Below, piece by piece: positions 34,065 through 43,522 of a stretch of DNA of 64,000 bases (position 1 is the stretch's first letter; every line of letters begins with the position of its first letter). Source of the DNA: Dyadobacter pollutisoli (lineage in GTDB: Bacteria; Bacteroidota; Bacteroidia; Cytophagales; Spirosomataceae); NCBI RefSeq assembly GCF_026625565.1, contig NZ_CP112998.1:6856501-6920500 (forward strand). The letters are read 5' to 3'. The translations under genes and the position numbers were made by a program. The notes beneath the pieces are model-generated. The model was not told the DNA's origin. It ran no database searches and was given only the letters and a program-made list of their open reading frames with translations.

Positions 34065-35126
34065 CTATCTCAATATCGGAGCCAGGTCTTCTTCATTTTC
34101 AGCAAGCCACAAAGTAATTTCTTCCACGATCTGACGAATGCCTATTTCAGGTTTCCAGCCGGTCAATGTGGTTACTTTGGTATTGTCGGTAACGTAAAGG
34201 CGAATGTCGGCGGTACGGTTTTCAGGAACCACCTTGATAGGAATCGTTTTGCCGGTCACCTCTTGGCATACTTTGGTCAATTCCTGCAAAGATGCGCTGC
34301 TTTCCAGCCCACCCCCCGCATTCAGAATTTCACCATTTACCTTGTCGAGATTGTGCAACTGCCAGTCGATCAGGCGGTACAGGTCAGCCACGTGCAGCAT
34401 GTCGCGAATTTGTTTTCCGGTGCCGCCGTAGCCAAAGTAACCCAGTTGTTGTTCAAAATAATGTTTTGCGATCCAAAGCACCATTACGCCTTGGTCTACT
34501 TTCCCCATTTGCCATGGCCCGGTGATCACACCGCAGCGGTTAATGACCGTTTTCAGATTATAAAACTCATTGTATTCCTGAATGATCAGCTCGGAAGCAA
34601 GCTTCGTCGTTCCATAGAGAGAGCGCGCGCCATTCAGCGGAAAATCCTCGGCTATTCCTTTGGAAGAAACGCCCGGAACCGGCTGGTCATCCGACAATGC
34701 GAAACGGGTTTCTTCTTCCACGAAATTAAGCGTCTCAATCGTTTTGATCGGGTACACCCGGCTTGTGGAAAGGAATATAAAAGCTGCTTTGTGTTTTAAT
34801 GCATAATTGAGGCAGTTGACCGTCCCTACGAGATTGGTATTGATCAGATAATCGGGAGTACCGTCCAGTCCGGCTAAAACGGAAGGCTCGGCCGAAGCTT
34901 CAATGACGGTGTCTACTGCGGGAAAAGCGTCAAAATCTTCTTTGTTTCTGATATCTCCGTGAACGAATTCAACTCCATGTTTTTTCAGGCGGCTTAAATT
35001 CAGTTCCGACCCCCGGCGTTTTAAGTTGTCCAACGCATAAACCTGGTAGTCCGGATAATTAATTTTTAATGAAATGGCCAATGCAGAACCCACGAAACCG
35101 GCTCCCCCTGTGATTAAAATTTTCAT
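34065..35126 (-). CDS. NAD-dependent sugar-nucleotide epimerase (CDP-paratose 2-epimerase-like SDR)
   Basis: 353-residue extended short-chain dehydrogenase. The Rossmann motif is ILITGGAGFVGSALA, the aspartate of HGDIRN follows, and the catalytic YxxxK is SLYGTTKLASE (about residue 185). The segments EASAEPSVLAGLDG and FLSTSRVYPI resemble CDP-tyvelose/paratose epimerases. It probably makes a sugar for surface polysaccharide. It stands alone, with no glycosyltransferases nearby, so its exact product is unknown. Confidence 0.85.
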   Translation of the reverse strand: MKILITGGAGFVGSALAISLKINYPDYQVYALDNLKRRGSELNLSRLKKHGVEFVHGDIRNKEDFDAFPAVDTVIEASAEPSVLAGLDGTPDYLINTNLVGTVNCLNYALKHKAAFIFLSTSRVYPIKTIETLNFVEEETRFALSDDQPVPGVSSKGIAEDFPLNGARSLYGTTKLASELIIQEYNEFYNLKTVINRCGVITGPWQMGKVDQGVMVLWIAKHYFEQQLGYFGYGGTGKQIRDMLHVADLYRLIDWQLHNLDKVNGEILNAGGGLESSASLQELTKVCQEVTGKTIPIKVVPENRTADIRLYVTDNTKVTTLTGWKPEIGIRQIVEEITLWLAENEEDLAPILR

Positions 35127-35302
35127 AAAAGAAATTTGTAGTAGTAGAAATGTGTGGACGGATGGAAATTCAAAGTTAATCCTAAATAAAATAAATATAT
35201 TTGAATTGAAGTATGTAACTTATGATCACTTCTTTAAATACTAATCCGTTTTGCAACAAATAAGTAAGTTTTTGTCGTATTGAATCAAAAAACTACTCCT
35301 GA

Positions 35303-36031
35303 ATGCGCATTTTTACTTCTTTCGTTTTTTGTGTTACCTGTCTTACCGCCAATTCTTTTGCCCAAACTGCGAAACTCAACGCATCGGCAAAAGAGGCAGC
35401 TCCATACCCCGTATCCCTGTACAAAGCGGCGACAGCTCAGTCCCAGAATCTTTATAATGGTCGGCAATATTACGTTTACGATGCAAGGGGAGAAGAACAT
35501 CAGTTTTTGAACCAACGAAAATGGCACAATGGAGTGGTGTTGTACGACAACCAGCAGTTCGACAGTATTCCCATGCTTTACGACCTGTTTCATGATGAGT
35601 TGGTGATCAAACATTTCAATGGTGACCACCTTCTGCTGCAGTCCGAAAAGGTAGATTTCTTCATGCTGGACGACCACAATTTTGAACGTCTGGAAGCCGG
35701 TAAGGATATCAATGAACAAATGCGCACGGGATTTTACGATATTCTGTACAATGGAACTTCGCGGACGATTGTCAGGAGAGTGAAGCAGCGGCAGGAGAAG
35801 ATCGTGGATAAAATGGTCATTGCGCTGTATCCTCAGAAAAACTTTTTCTATATCCGCAAAAATGACCGCTACAATGCTGTTCATTCCAAAAAATCAGTTT
35901 TCAATCTTTTCTCAGAACATAAAAAGGAGCTGCGGAAAGTATTGAGAGATCAGAAGATCAAATTCAGGAAAAACCGAGAAATAGCCATCGTTCAAATGGT
36001 CGCCACTTACGACGAACTAGCCAAACAATGA
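35303..36031 (+). CDS. Secreted protein of unknown function, coupled to TonB receptor
   Basis: 242 residues with a Sec signal peptide (FTSFVFCVTCLTANSFAQ, cleavage likely after SFA). The mature part is rich in aromatic and basic residues (LYNGRQYYVYDARGEEH, FHDELVIKHFNGDHLLLQ, PQKNFFYIRKNDRYNAVHSK) and has a highly basic C-terminal third. I recognise no domain. Its stop overlaps the start of the TonB receptor gene by 4 nt (ATGA), so the two are translationally coupled and the protein probably works with the receptor. Confidence 0.8.
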   Translation: MRIFTSFVFCVTCLTANSFAQTAKLNASAKEAAPYPVSLYKAATAQSQNLYNGRQYYVYDARGEEHQFLNQRKWHNGVVLYDNQQFDSIPMLYDLFHDELVIKHFNGDHLLLQSEKVDFFMLDDHNFERLEAGKDINEQMRTGFYDILYNGTSRTIVRRVKQRQEKIVDKMVIALYPQKNFFYIRKNDRYNAVHSKKSVFNLFSEHKKELRKVLRDQKIKFRKNREIAIVQMVATYDELAKQ

Positions 36032-38799
36032 AGATACTTTTACCTTTAATTATTTTCACCTGCTCAATTCTTCTCTCGGGGGCATCTTATGCTCAGAACA
36101 CGCCGGAAAAGAAAATAACGATCCGCCTGGATTCGGCAAGGTTTGATGACTTCGTAAAACAGGTGGAATCGCAGACAGGTTATTACTTTTACTACGAAAA
36201 AAGCCGTTTTGATAGTCTCACACTTGATCTGAACGCAAAAGATCTTTCCATCAGAGAGGTACTCGATCAGGTTTTTAAAGGATCGGAGTTCGAATATGCG
36301 ATTGACGCGCAAAAGCGGATTTACATTACCCACGGCCAAAGGATCATTACGCAGCTTACACCAGGACTTTTTGATCCCGACCGGGCTGGCGACAATGATT
36401 CTATTGCCTATGTCGGTCCTGAAAGTGATGTTAGAGAAAAATTACTTTCCACTGCTGAAAGCAAGATACACGACATTGGGATAAAAAAACACAGGATAAC
36501 CCCGGGTAACTCGACGATCACGGGGTACGTCCGAAATGCAGTTACGGGCGAGCCGGTAATCGGGGCAGCGGTGTTCATTAATTCGCCTTCGATTGGTGTT
36601 ACTACTGATGCATTGGGCTTATATGCACTCACCATTCCACGCGGGAAACAGCTCATCAGGATCAAAAGTACGGGTATGCGCGAAACGCAGCGGCAGGTAG
36701 TACTTTACTCCGATGGCAAGCTCGACATTGAAATGCGTGAAAGCGTGATCGCGTTGAAAGAAGTGTCCGTAAAAGCCGGAATGGACAAAAATGTGGTTGG
36801 TACCCAAATGGGAACAGTAAAACTGACCATTAAAAACCTGAAACAGGTTCCCACAGTGTTTGGGGAAACGGATTTGCTGCGTACCGTACTCACATTGCCG
36901 GGTATCAAGTCCGTCGGGGAAAACAGTACCGGGCTGAACGTGCGCGGGGGCTCCACTGACCAGAACCTGATTCAATATAATGATGCGGTTATTTACAATC
37001 CGTCCCACCTTTTTGGATTTTTCTCGGCATTCAATCCAGATGTTTTGAAAGATGTGGAATTATATAAAAGTACCATTCCTTCCAAATTCGGCGGTAGGTT
37101 GTCATCCGTACTGGACATTAACAGCCGGGACGGGAACAAGAAGAAATTCGTTGCTTCGGGTGGTATAGGATTGGTTACCGGGCGACTTACGCTGGAAGGG
37201 CCCTTGATTAAAGACAAGACTTCGTTCTTGCTGGGAGGTCGCTCTACTTATTCCAACTGGGTGATCAAGGCATTGGATAATGAAAATTATAATAAAAGCT
37301 CAGCCTCCTTTTACGATGTTAACCTACATGTGAGCCACGAGATCAACGAAAAGAACAGCCTTTTCCTGACCGGGTATGTGAGTGATGACCGCTTCAAATT
37401 ATATGGTGATACTTTGTATACCTACCAGAATCAGCTGGGATCATTGAAATGGAAACATACATTTAATTCAAGATTATATGGGGTCCTCACCGCGTCGCAC
37501 AGTAAGTACCAGTACGCAATGGGCGCAGCTGGGTTACCTCTGAACTCTTTTGATCTTAAATTCAATATCAATCAGTCCAATTTCAAAGCTGACCTCAGTT
37601 ATCAATTGAATCCGAAGCATACCCTCGAATTCGGGTTGAGTACCATTTACTACAAGCTGCATCCGGGTTCTTTCCAGCCCAAAGGCGCCGAGTCATTGAT
37701 TATTCCTGATGAACTGGAAGCTGAACAGGCTACGGAAAGCGCATTATACCTCGAAGATAAGTGGGAAGTTAGCCCCAGATTATCGATTTCAGCAGGTATC
37801 CGTTACTCGTTTTTCCAATATCTGGGTCCCAAAAACGTGAACAAATATCTTCCCGGCTTCCCGATCGAATACATTTATCAGGAAGGGGTTGAAAAATACG
37901 ATGCTGGCAAGAAAATCAAGAGCTATGGCGGGCCCGAATATCGTGCTTCCATTCGTTACAGCGTGTTTGACAACCTTTCGCTGAAAGTGAGTTACAACAC
38001 ATTGCGCCAGTACATTCACTTGCTGACCAATACCATGACGGTCTCTCCGACGGATATCTGGAAACTGAGCGATCCTTACATTAAGCCACAAATTGGTGAT
38101 CAGATATCGCTGGGATTGTACCGCAACTTCCGCGGAAATAAAGTAGAGGTTTCATTGGAAGGTTACTATAAGAACATTCAAAACTTCCTGGATTACAAAG
38201 GCGGGGATTCGCTGATCATGAACCACAACATTGAAGCCGCCGTACTCAATACCAAGGCCAAAGCGTACGGGATCGAATTCATGATCAAAAAAATGACGGG
38301 TAAGCTGAACGGCTGGCTGGGTTATACCTACGCACGTACATTGCTCAGGGCCGTGGACAGGGATTCGCCTGATGCGCCGAACAACGGTAATTTTTACCCG
38401 AGCAATTATGACAAGCCGCATGATTTTACGATGATCTCGAACTACCGGTTCTCGCACCGGTTCAGCTTATCATTGAACCTCACATACAGTACTGGCCGAC
38501 CCTATACGCCACCCATCGGGAAATACATTATCGATGGTGCGCAGCGAGTTTATTATGCCGACCGGAACCAGTTCAGGATACCAGACTATTACCGGATGGA
38601 CCTTGCCATGAATATTGAGGGTAACCACCGTATCAAAAAACTGGCGCATAGCTCGTGGACATTGGCAGTGTACAATGTGTTGGGAAGGAAAAACCCTACT
38701 TCGGTGTATTTCCAGACGGTTGCGGGCAAGGTGAATGGCTATCAGCTCTCGATTTTCGGACAGCCAATTCCTACTATTACCTATAATTTCAGGTTCTGA
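36028..38799 (+). CDS. TonB-dependent outer membrane receptor with STN and carboxypeptidase-regulatory domains
   Basis: 923 residues. Signal peptide (to about 23), STN secretin/TonB short N-terminal domain (about 28-102), carboxypeptidase-D regulatory-like domain (about 162-238: GYVRNAVTGEPVIGAAVFI), plug (about 265-370: GLNVRGGSTDQNLIQYNDAV), and a barrel to the end, closing in ITYNFRF. STN domains often link receptors to anti-sigma factors, but no FecR or sigma gene is adjacent. The gene leads, with its upstream partner, into two DUF4249 lipoproteins and a macroglobulin-like protein, all on the same strand. Confidence 0.92.
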   Translation: MKILLPLIIFTCSILLSGASYAQNTPEKKITIRLDSARFDDFVKQVESQTGYYFYYEKSRFDSLTLDLNAKDLSIREVLDQVFKGSEFEYAIDAQKRIYITHGQRIITQLTPGLFDPDRAGDNDSIAYVGPESDVREKLLSTAESKIHDIGIKKHRITPGNSTITGYVRNAVTGEPVIGAAVFINSPSIGVTTDALGLYALTIPRGKQLIRIKSTGMRETQRQVVLYSDGKLDIEMRESVIALKEVSVKAGMDKNVVGTQMGTVKLTIKNLKQVPTVFGETDLLRTVLTLPGIKSVGENSTGLNVRGGSTDQNLIQYNDAVIYNPSHLFGFFSAFNPDVLKDVELYKSTIPSKFGGRLSSVLDINSRDGNKKKFVASGGIGLVTGRLTLEGPLIKDKTSFLLGGRSTYSNWVIKALDNENYNKSSASFYDVNLHVSHEINEKNSLFLTGYVSDDRFKLYGDTLYTYQNQLGSLKWKHTFNSRLYGVLTASHSKYQYAMGAAGLPLNSFDLKFNINQSNFKADLSYQLNPKHTLEFGLSTIYYKLHPGSFQPKGAESLIIPDELEAEQATESALYLEDKWEVSPRLSISAGIRYSFFQYLGPKNVNKYLPGFPIEYIYQEGVEKYDAGKKIKSYGGPEYRASIRYSVFDNLSLKVSYNTLRQYIHLLTNTMTVSPTDIWKLSDPYIKPQIGDQISLGLYRNFRGNKVEVSLEGYYKNIQNFLDYKGGDSLIMNHNIEAAVLNTKAKAYGIEFMIKKMTGKLNGWLGYTYARTLLRAVDRDSPDAPNNGNFYPSNYDKPHDFTMISNYRFSHRFSLSLNLTYSTGRPYTPPIGKYIIDGAQRVYYADRNQFRIPDYYRMDLAMNIEGNHRIKKLAHSSWTLAVYNVLGRKNPTSVYFQTVAGKVNGYQLSIFGQPIPTITYNFRF

Positions 38800-38806
38800 G
38801 TTTGTT

Positions 38807-39940
38807 ATGAAATATTCAGTTATAAGTTTTCTTTCGTTAGCCCTGCTGTTTGTAGGGTACAGTTGCATTGAACCATTTTCTCCGCCGGAAGTGAATTCGG
38901 TAGAAAATCACCTGGTCGTTGATGGGTTTTTCAATACTGGAAATGATACGAGCAGAATTGAACTGCGGAGGACACAAAACGTAAACGAACATGCCGTACC
39001 CATTGTGGAATCGGGAGCAGTTGTTACCGTGGAGGCGGAATCAGGGGAAGTATCGGCGTTCACTGAGTCTGGTGCAGGGATTTACCTCTCGCCACCCAGG
39101 GCACGCAATGCAGCAGATAAGTATAGGCTGAGAGTCAAAACAAGAGATGGGAAAGAGTATTTATCAGAGTATGTTACGGTGAGTGTGACGCCTGCTATCG
39201 ACAGCCTGACCAATAAATTCGATGAAGGGCAGAATGCGATGATTTTTTATGTGAATACACACGATTCACAAAGCAAAACGCAGTTCTATCGCTGGAAATT
39301 TGAAGAGACCTGGGAATATCGCGCGGCGTATTTCTCCTATCTCGAAGTGGTCAATAAGCAGATCCAGGTCAGGACAAAGGATATAAACCAATGCTGGGGA
39401 AGTACGCACTCAGGAAGTATTTTGCTTGGCAGCACTGTGAAACTAAGCGCAGATGTCATCAAGGACCTCCCATTGTTCCGTGTTCCTGTTTCAACCAACA
39501 AGCTTTTTATTAAATACAGTGTGTTGGTAAGGCAGTATGGCTTATCGCGCCAGGCATTTGAATACTGGACCAGTTTGGCCAAAACCACGCAGGGAACGGG
39601 TAGTCTTTTTGATCCGCAGCCCTCGCAGGTTACCGGCAATATTCAAAATACCAAAAATCAGAAGGACCTGGTATTCGGTTATTTTAGCGCATCGACGGAG
39701 GAAACCAAGCGACTGACTATTACGCCGCGCCTGGGAAACTATCCAAGATGTATAGAACCCGATACCTTTGATATTGTGTGTAATCCGTTGAGCATGCGTC
39801 AATGTGCGTTGGAAACTTCATCCTTGCTGATGTCATACGGAGGAATGCGATCGGAATATATATTGGGTGCGCCGTCGAGCTGCACGGATTGCAGGACCCA
39901 GGGAGGAGTAACCCAAAGGCCGGTATTTTGGGATAATTAA
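38807..39940 (+). CDS. DUF4249 lipoprotein (first copy)
   Basis: 377 residues from the ATG at 38807, 7 nt after the receptor gene. The signal peptide ends in a lipobox-like GYSC (Cys 20), followed by IEPFSPPEVNS, the usual start of DUF4249 proteins. Other family segments: VVDGFFNTGNDTSRIELRR, KYRLRVKTRDGKEYLSEYV, QFYRWKFEETWEYRA and a Cys-rich C-terminus. Context next to a TonB receptor suggests an outer-membrane partner lipoprotein, perhaps a substrate-binding lid in the manner of SusD; that is inference. Confidence 0.88.
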   Translation: MKYSVISFLSLALLFVGYSCIEPFSPPEVNSVENHLVVDGFFNTGNDTSRIELRRTQNVNEHAVPIVESGAVVTVEAESGEVSAFTESGAGIYLSPPRARNAADKYRLRVKTRDGKEYLSEYVTVSVTPAIDSLTNKFDEGQNAMIFYVNTHDSQSKTQFYRWKFEETWEYRAAYFSYLEVVNKQIQVRTKDINQCWGSTHSGSILLGSTVKLSADVIKDLPLFRVPVSTNKLFIKYSVLVRQYGLSRQAFEYWTSLAKTTQGTGSLFDPQPSQVTGNIQNTKNQKDLVFGYFSASTEETKRLTITPRLGNYPRCIEPDTFDIVCNPLSMRQCALETSSLLMSYGGMRSEYILGAPSSCTDCRTQGGVTQRPVFWDN

Positions 39941-39959
39941 CGATTACAAAAAACCAAAC

Positions 39960-41090
39960 GTGGGAATCAGAAGCATTACATTGTGCGCATTGCTGGCCGT
40001 TTTATTTGCTGTAATGTACAGTTGTATAGAGCCGTTTTCTCCACCGGAGGTGAATTCGGATGAAAATTATCTCGTGATCGACGGATTTCTGAATGTTGGG
40101 AACGACACCAGTAAAATAGAGCTGAGGCATAGCCAGAATGTCAATCAGAATAAAGCCCCGATCATTGAAACAGGAGCGAAGCTGACGGTAGAGCAAGAAA
40201 CAGGAGAAAAGTACGAATTCATAGAATCTGGCGGAGGCTTGTATTCTTTGCCGCCAAGACAGTACAATATGGCAGGGAAATACCGGTTGCGTGTCAAAAC
40301 GAAAGATGGCCAGGAGTACCTGTCAGAGTATGTTACGGTAAGTGTGACGCCGGTTATCGACAGCCTGACCTATAAGCTGGATGCAGGACAGAATGCGATG
40401 GTTTTTTACGTCAATACCCATGACGCACAAGGGAAGACCCAGTTTTACAGGTGGAAATTTGAAGAAACGTGGGAATACCGGTCTGCTTATGGGACCTATC
40501 TTGAAGTGATTAACGAACAGGTGGTGACCAGGACGCAGGACATTAACCGATGCTGGGCGAACAAAAATTCAGGGAGTATTTTACTGGGAAGCACTGTCAA
40601 GCTGACTAGCGACGTGATTAAAAACCTGCCGTTGAACATTGTCCCGGTATCGACCAATAAGCTTTACATCAAGTACAGCATTCTTGTAAAGCAATATGGT
40701 TTGTCTAGGCCAGCGTTTGAATACTGGACCAGTTTGTCCAAAACAACGCAAGGTACCGGAAGTCTTTTTGACCCTCAACCGTCACAGGTAACAGGAAATA
40801 TATATAATACGACTGATTCGAAAAAACTGGCATTTGGCTATTTCAGTGCTTCGACGCAGGAAACAAAAAGGATCACGATAACGCCGAACCTGGGAACGTA
40901 CCCAAGATGTTTCGCACCCGACACATTGCCGATTGTATGCCCACCAAGAAGTTCAGACTGTGCTACTAAAACCCCACAGCTGCTTTTGAGCTACTACGGA
41001 ATGCGGTCCGATTCGGTGCTGACAGCCCCGGCTTCCTGTGCGGATTGCCGGACGGAGGGAGGAACAACGAACAGACCGTCGTTTTGGTAA
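39960..41090 (+). CDS. DUF4249 lipoprotein (second copy)
   Basis: 376 residues starting at a GTG (39960), no ATG being available before the signal peptide. Signal peptide with lipobox-like MYSC, then IEPFSPPEVNS as in the neighbour. The two proteins are close paralogues through their whole length: NTHD, QFYRWKFEETWEYR, NSGSILLGSTVKL and QGTGSLFDPQPSQVTGNI match nearly letter for letter, so this is a recent tandem duplication. Differences concentrate in the N-terminal third and near the Cys-rich C-terminus. Confidence 0.88.
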   Translation: MGIRSITLCALLAVLFAVMYSCIEPFSPPEVNSDENYLVIDGFLNVGNDTSKIELRHSQNVNQNKAPIIETGAKLTVEQETGEKYEFIESGGGLYSLPPRQYNMAGKYRLRVKTKDGQEYLSEYVTVSVTPVIDSLTYKLDAGQNAMVFYVNTHDAQGKTQFYRWKFEETWEYRSAYGTYLEVINEQVVTRTQDINRCWANKNSGSILLGSTVKLTSDVIKNLPLNIVPVSTNKLYIKYSILVKQYGLSRPAFEYWTSLSKTTQGTGSLFDPQPSQVTGNIYNTTDSKKLAFGYFSASTQETKRITITPNLGTYPRCFAPDTLPIVCPPRSSDCATKTPQLLLSYYGMRSDSVLTAPASCADCRTEGGTTNRPSFW

Positions 41091-41119
41091 CAAGCTATTT
41101 CATTGTTGATGAAAATATT

Positions 41120-43522
41120 ATGAAACTAAGGACTTTTATCTATCTAACGCTTGCAATGGCCATGCCGCTTTCTGTTTTTGCACAGGAAGATGCCATGGTA
41201 ACCTCCATTCAGCAGAGGTTCAACCTGTACACCGAAAGGGCTGTTCAGGAGAAAATGTATGTCCATCTCGACCGGCCTTTTTATCTGGTAGGTGAAACAA
41301 TCTGGTTCAAAGCCTACATCCTCAGCGGCTCCACCCATCAATTTTTGGACCTGAGCAAAATCGCCTATCTGGAAGTGCTGGACCTTGAAAACAATGCGGT
41401 GATCCAGACCAAATTCTCACTCATTGATGGCAAAGGAAATGGTTCCTTGCTAATCCCTTCGACCACGATCAGCGGGAAATATAAGGTGCGCTGCTATACC
41501 AACTGGATGAAGAATTTCAGTGCCGATCATTATTTTGAAACAACTGTTTCGGTTGTAAATCCATTTGTGAGATTTGATCCTGACCGTACGGCAAAGGATG
41601 AGGTGAAATATGATGTTCAGTTTTTCCCGGAAGGAGGACATCTTGTCAAAGGTCTGGAAAGTAAGGTAGGGTTCAGGGCAGTGAGCAGCAAAGGGAAAGG
41701 CATTGATTTCAATGGAGCGATTTTAAATCAGCAAAATGATACGATTCAGAAATTTACTCCCGAAATGAATGGCATCGGCCAGTTCAGTTTTACGCCTCAG
41801 GAAGGTGCCAGTTATAAAGCTGTGATTACCGACAAGAGCGGGAAACGCTTCGAATATCCTGTTCCCAATGTAGAGGAGCAAGGTTTTGTGATGCAGGTGA
41901 AGGATTCTACGGCAAATCTGGTGAAGGTAATGGTCACTACCAAGCTGACCACGGAGGAGCCGGTGTTGGTTTACATGCTGACTCACACCAGACAGGCCAA
42001 CTCGAAAATAGAAAAGAAGTTTTTGATCAAAAACAGGGCTGTTTTTCTGTTGGATAAAAGCAGTTTGGGCGAAGGGATTTCACACATTACGATATTCAAT
42101 CAGAAGCAAAAACCGGTTTGTGAGAGACTATATTTCAAACGCCCGCAACAACGGCTTGAAGTTGAAGCCAAACTGGCAAAAACCTTCATTACCAGGGAAA
42201 AAGTATCGCTGGATTTAACGGCGGCCGTGGCTGCGGCGGCATCAGACATGGCTAATCTGTCAGTCGCGATTTACCTCAATGATTCAATCAAATCTCAGCC
42301 TCAGCAGGACATTAACAGTTATTTGTGGCTGTCGGCCGATTTGAAGGGAGACATCGAGACCCCTGAATATTATTTCAACAATGTAACAAAAGAAACCGAC
42401 CAGCGCCTGGACAATCTGATGCTGACGCACGGATGGAGGCGTTTGAAATGGGACACTGTGCTGGCCGGCCAGGTCCCTGCATTCGAATATCTTCCCGAAT
42501 ATGACGGACATTTTATTACCGGTAAAGTCCTGAATAAAAATGATGGATCCCCTGCGAAAGGCATGGATGCTTACCTGGCCGCGCTGGATGTTCCTGCGCG
42601 CTTGTACGTCACACAAAGTGATCAGTACGGAAAGATCATGTTCGAGGTGCGCAACTTTATCGGGCCGAAAGAACTTACATTGCAAACCGACCTGAGCCGC
42701 GATTCTATCTATCGTTTTGAAGTAGCCAGTCCTTTTTCAAAGGAATTTTCCGGCACAGGAATACCTCCTTTCTATTTTGACAAAACCCTGGAAAACCAGT
42801 TGCTGACCCGCACGATCAATATGCAGACCGGCAATGTGTTTCTGCCGAGAGTATTTACGGAGAAAAAGGCGGTGCTGACCGATTCTCTCGCATTCTTCGG
42901 CATACCGGACGAGAAGTATTTTCTGGATGATTTTACGCGTTTTCCAACCATGGAAGAGGTATTACGTGAATATGTCAAAGGGGTACTTGTAAGAAAGAGA
43001 CAGAAGGAGTTTCATTTCAGAATGATCGACAAGCTGCTTCCTAACACATTCTATACCACAGATCCATTGATAATGATGGATGGCATCCCTATTTTCGATA
43101 CGGATAAGATCATGGAGTTTGACCCATTGAAAGTCAAAAAGATAGAGCTGATGAGTGCCCGTTATTTCCTTGGGTCGATGACTTTTACAGGTATAGTAAG
43201 TTTTTCTACCTACCGCAGTGATCTGGCAGGCTTTGAACTTGATCCAAAAGTGATGGTCATGCCTTACGAAGGCGTCCAGGCTCAAAGGGAATTTTATGCT
43301 CCTAAATACGACAATGGCAATGCCAACAGCCGTATTCCTGATTTCCGCAACCTCCTGCATTGGTCACCCAATGTGGTAACCGATAAAAGCGGCAAAGCGA
43401 AAGTGGAGTTTTACACCTCAGATCAAACTGGTGAGTACCAGGTAGTCATTCAGGGAATTACCCCGGCTGGCGTTTCGGGAAGCAAAACCCTGAATTTTGA
43501 AGTGGGTAAAAGGAATTTCTAA
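41120..43522 (+). CDS. Macroglobulin (MG2)-like exported protein with TonB plug-like domain
   Basis: 800 residues from the ATG at 41120. Signal peptide ends near SVFAQ. Residues about 40-135 are an MG2-type domain (KMYVHLDRPFYLVGETIWFKAY), followed by further beta-sandwich modules (FFPEGGHLVKGLESKVGFRA). Residues about 640-695 (DPLIMMDGIPIFDTDKIMEF, KKIELMSARYFLGSMTFTGI) read like a TonB-receptor plug, but no barrel follows. The last 100 residues form another sandwich (VEFYTSDQTGEYQVVIQG). The stop overlaps that of the convergent Lrp gene. Function unknown; probably acts with the receptor upstream. Confidence 0.82.
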   Translation: MKLRTFIYLTLAMAMPLSVFAQEDAMVTSIQQRFNLYTERAVQEKMYVHLDRPFYLVGETIWFKAYILSGSTHQFLDLSKIAYLEVLDLENNAVIQTKFSLIDGKGNGSLLIPSTTISGKYKVRCYTNWMKNFSADHYFETTVSVVNPFVRFDPDRTAKDEVKYDVQFFPEGGHLVKGLESKVGFRAVSSKGKGIDFNGAILNQQNDTIQKFTPEMNGIGQFSFTPQEGASYKAVITDKSGKRFEYPVPNVEEQGFVMQVKDSTANLVKVMVTTKLTTEEPVLVYMLTHTRQANSKIEKKFLIKNRAVFLLDKSSLGEGISHITIFNQKQKPVCERLYFKRPQQRLEVEAKLAKTFITREKVSLDLTAAVAAAASDMANLSVAIYLNDSIKSQPQQDINSYLWLSADLKGDIETPEYYFNNVTKETDQRLDNLMLTHGWRRLKWDTVLAGQVPAFEYLPEYDGHFITGKVLNKNDGSPAKGMDAYLAALDVPARLYVTQSDQYGKIMFEVRNFIGPKELTLQTDLSRDSIYRFEVASPFSKEFSGTGIPPFYFDKTLENQLLTRTINMQTGNVFLPRVFTEKKAVLTDSLAFFGIPDEKYFLDDFTRFPTMEEVLREYVKGVLVRKRQKEFHFRMIDKLLPNTFYTTDPLIMMDGIPIFDTDKIMEFDPLKVKKIELMSARYFLGSMTFTGIVSFSTYRSDLAGFELDPKVMVMPYEGVQAQREFYAPKYDNGNANSRIPDFRNLLHWSPNVVTDKSGKAKVEFYTSDQTGEYQVVIQGITPAGVSGSKTLNFEVGKRNF

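Noticed and set aside
34008..34799. 263-codon frame opposite the epimerase gene
   Set aside because: The epimerase on the other strand has a full Rossmann motif and YxxxK; the opposite frame is a shadow and begins in the octamer repeat.
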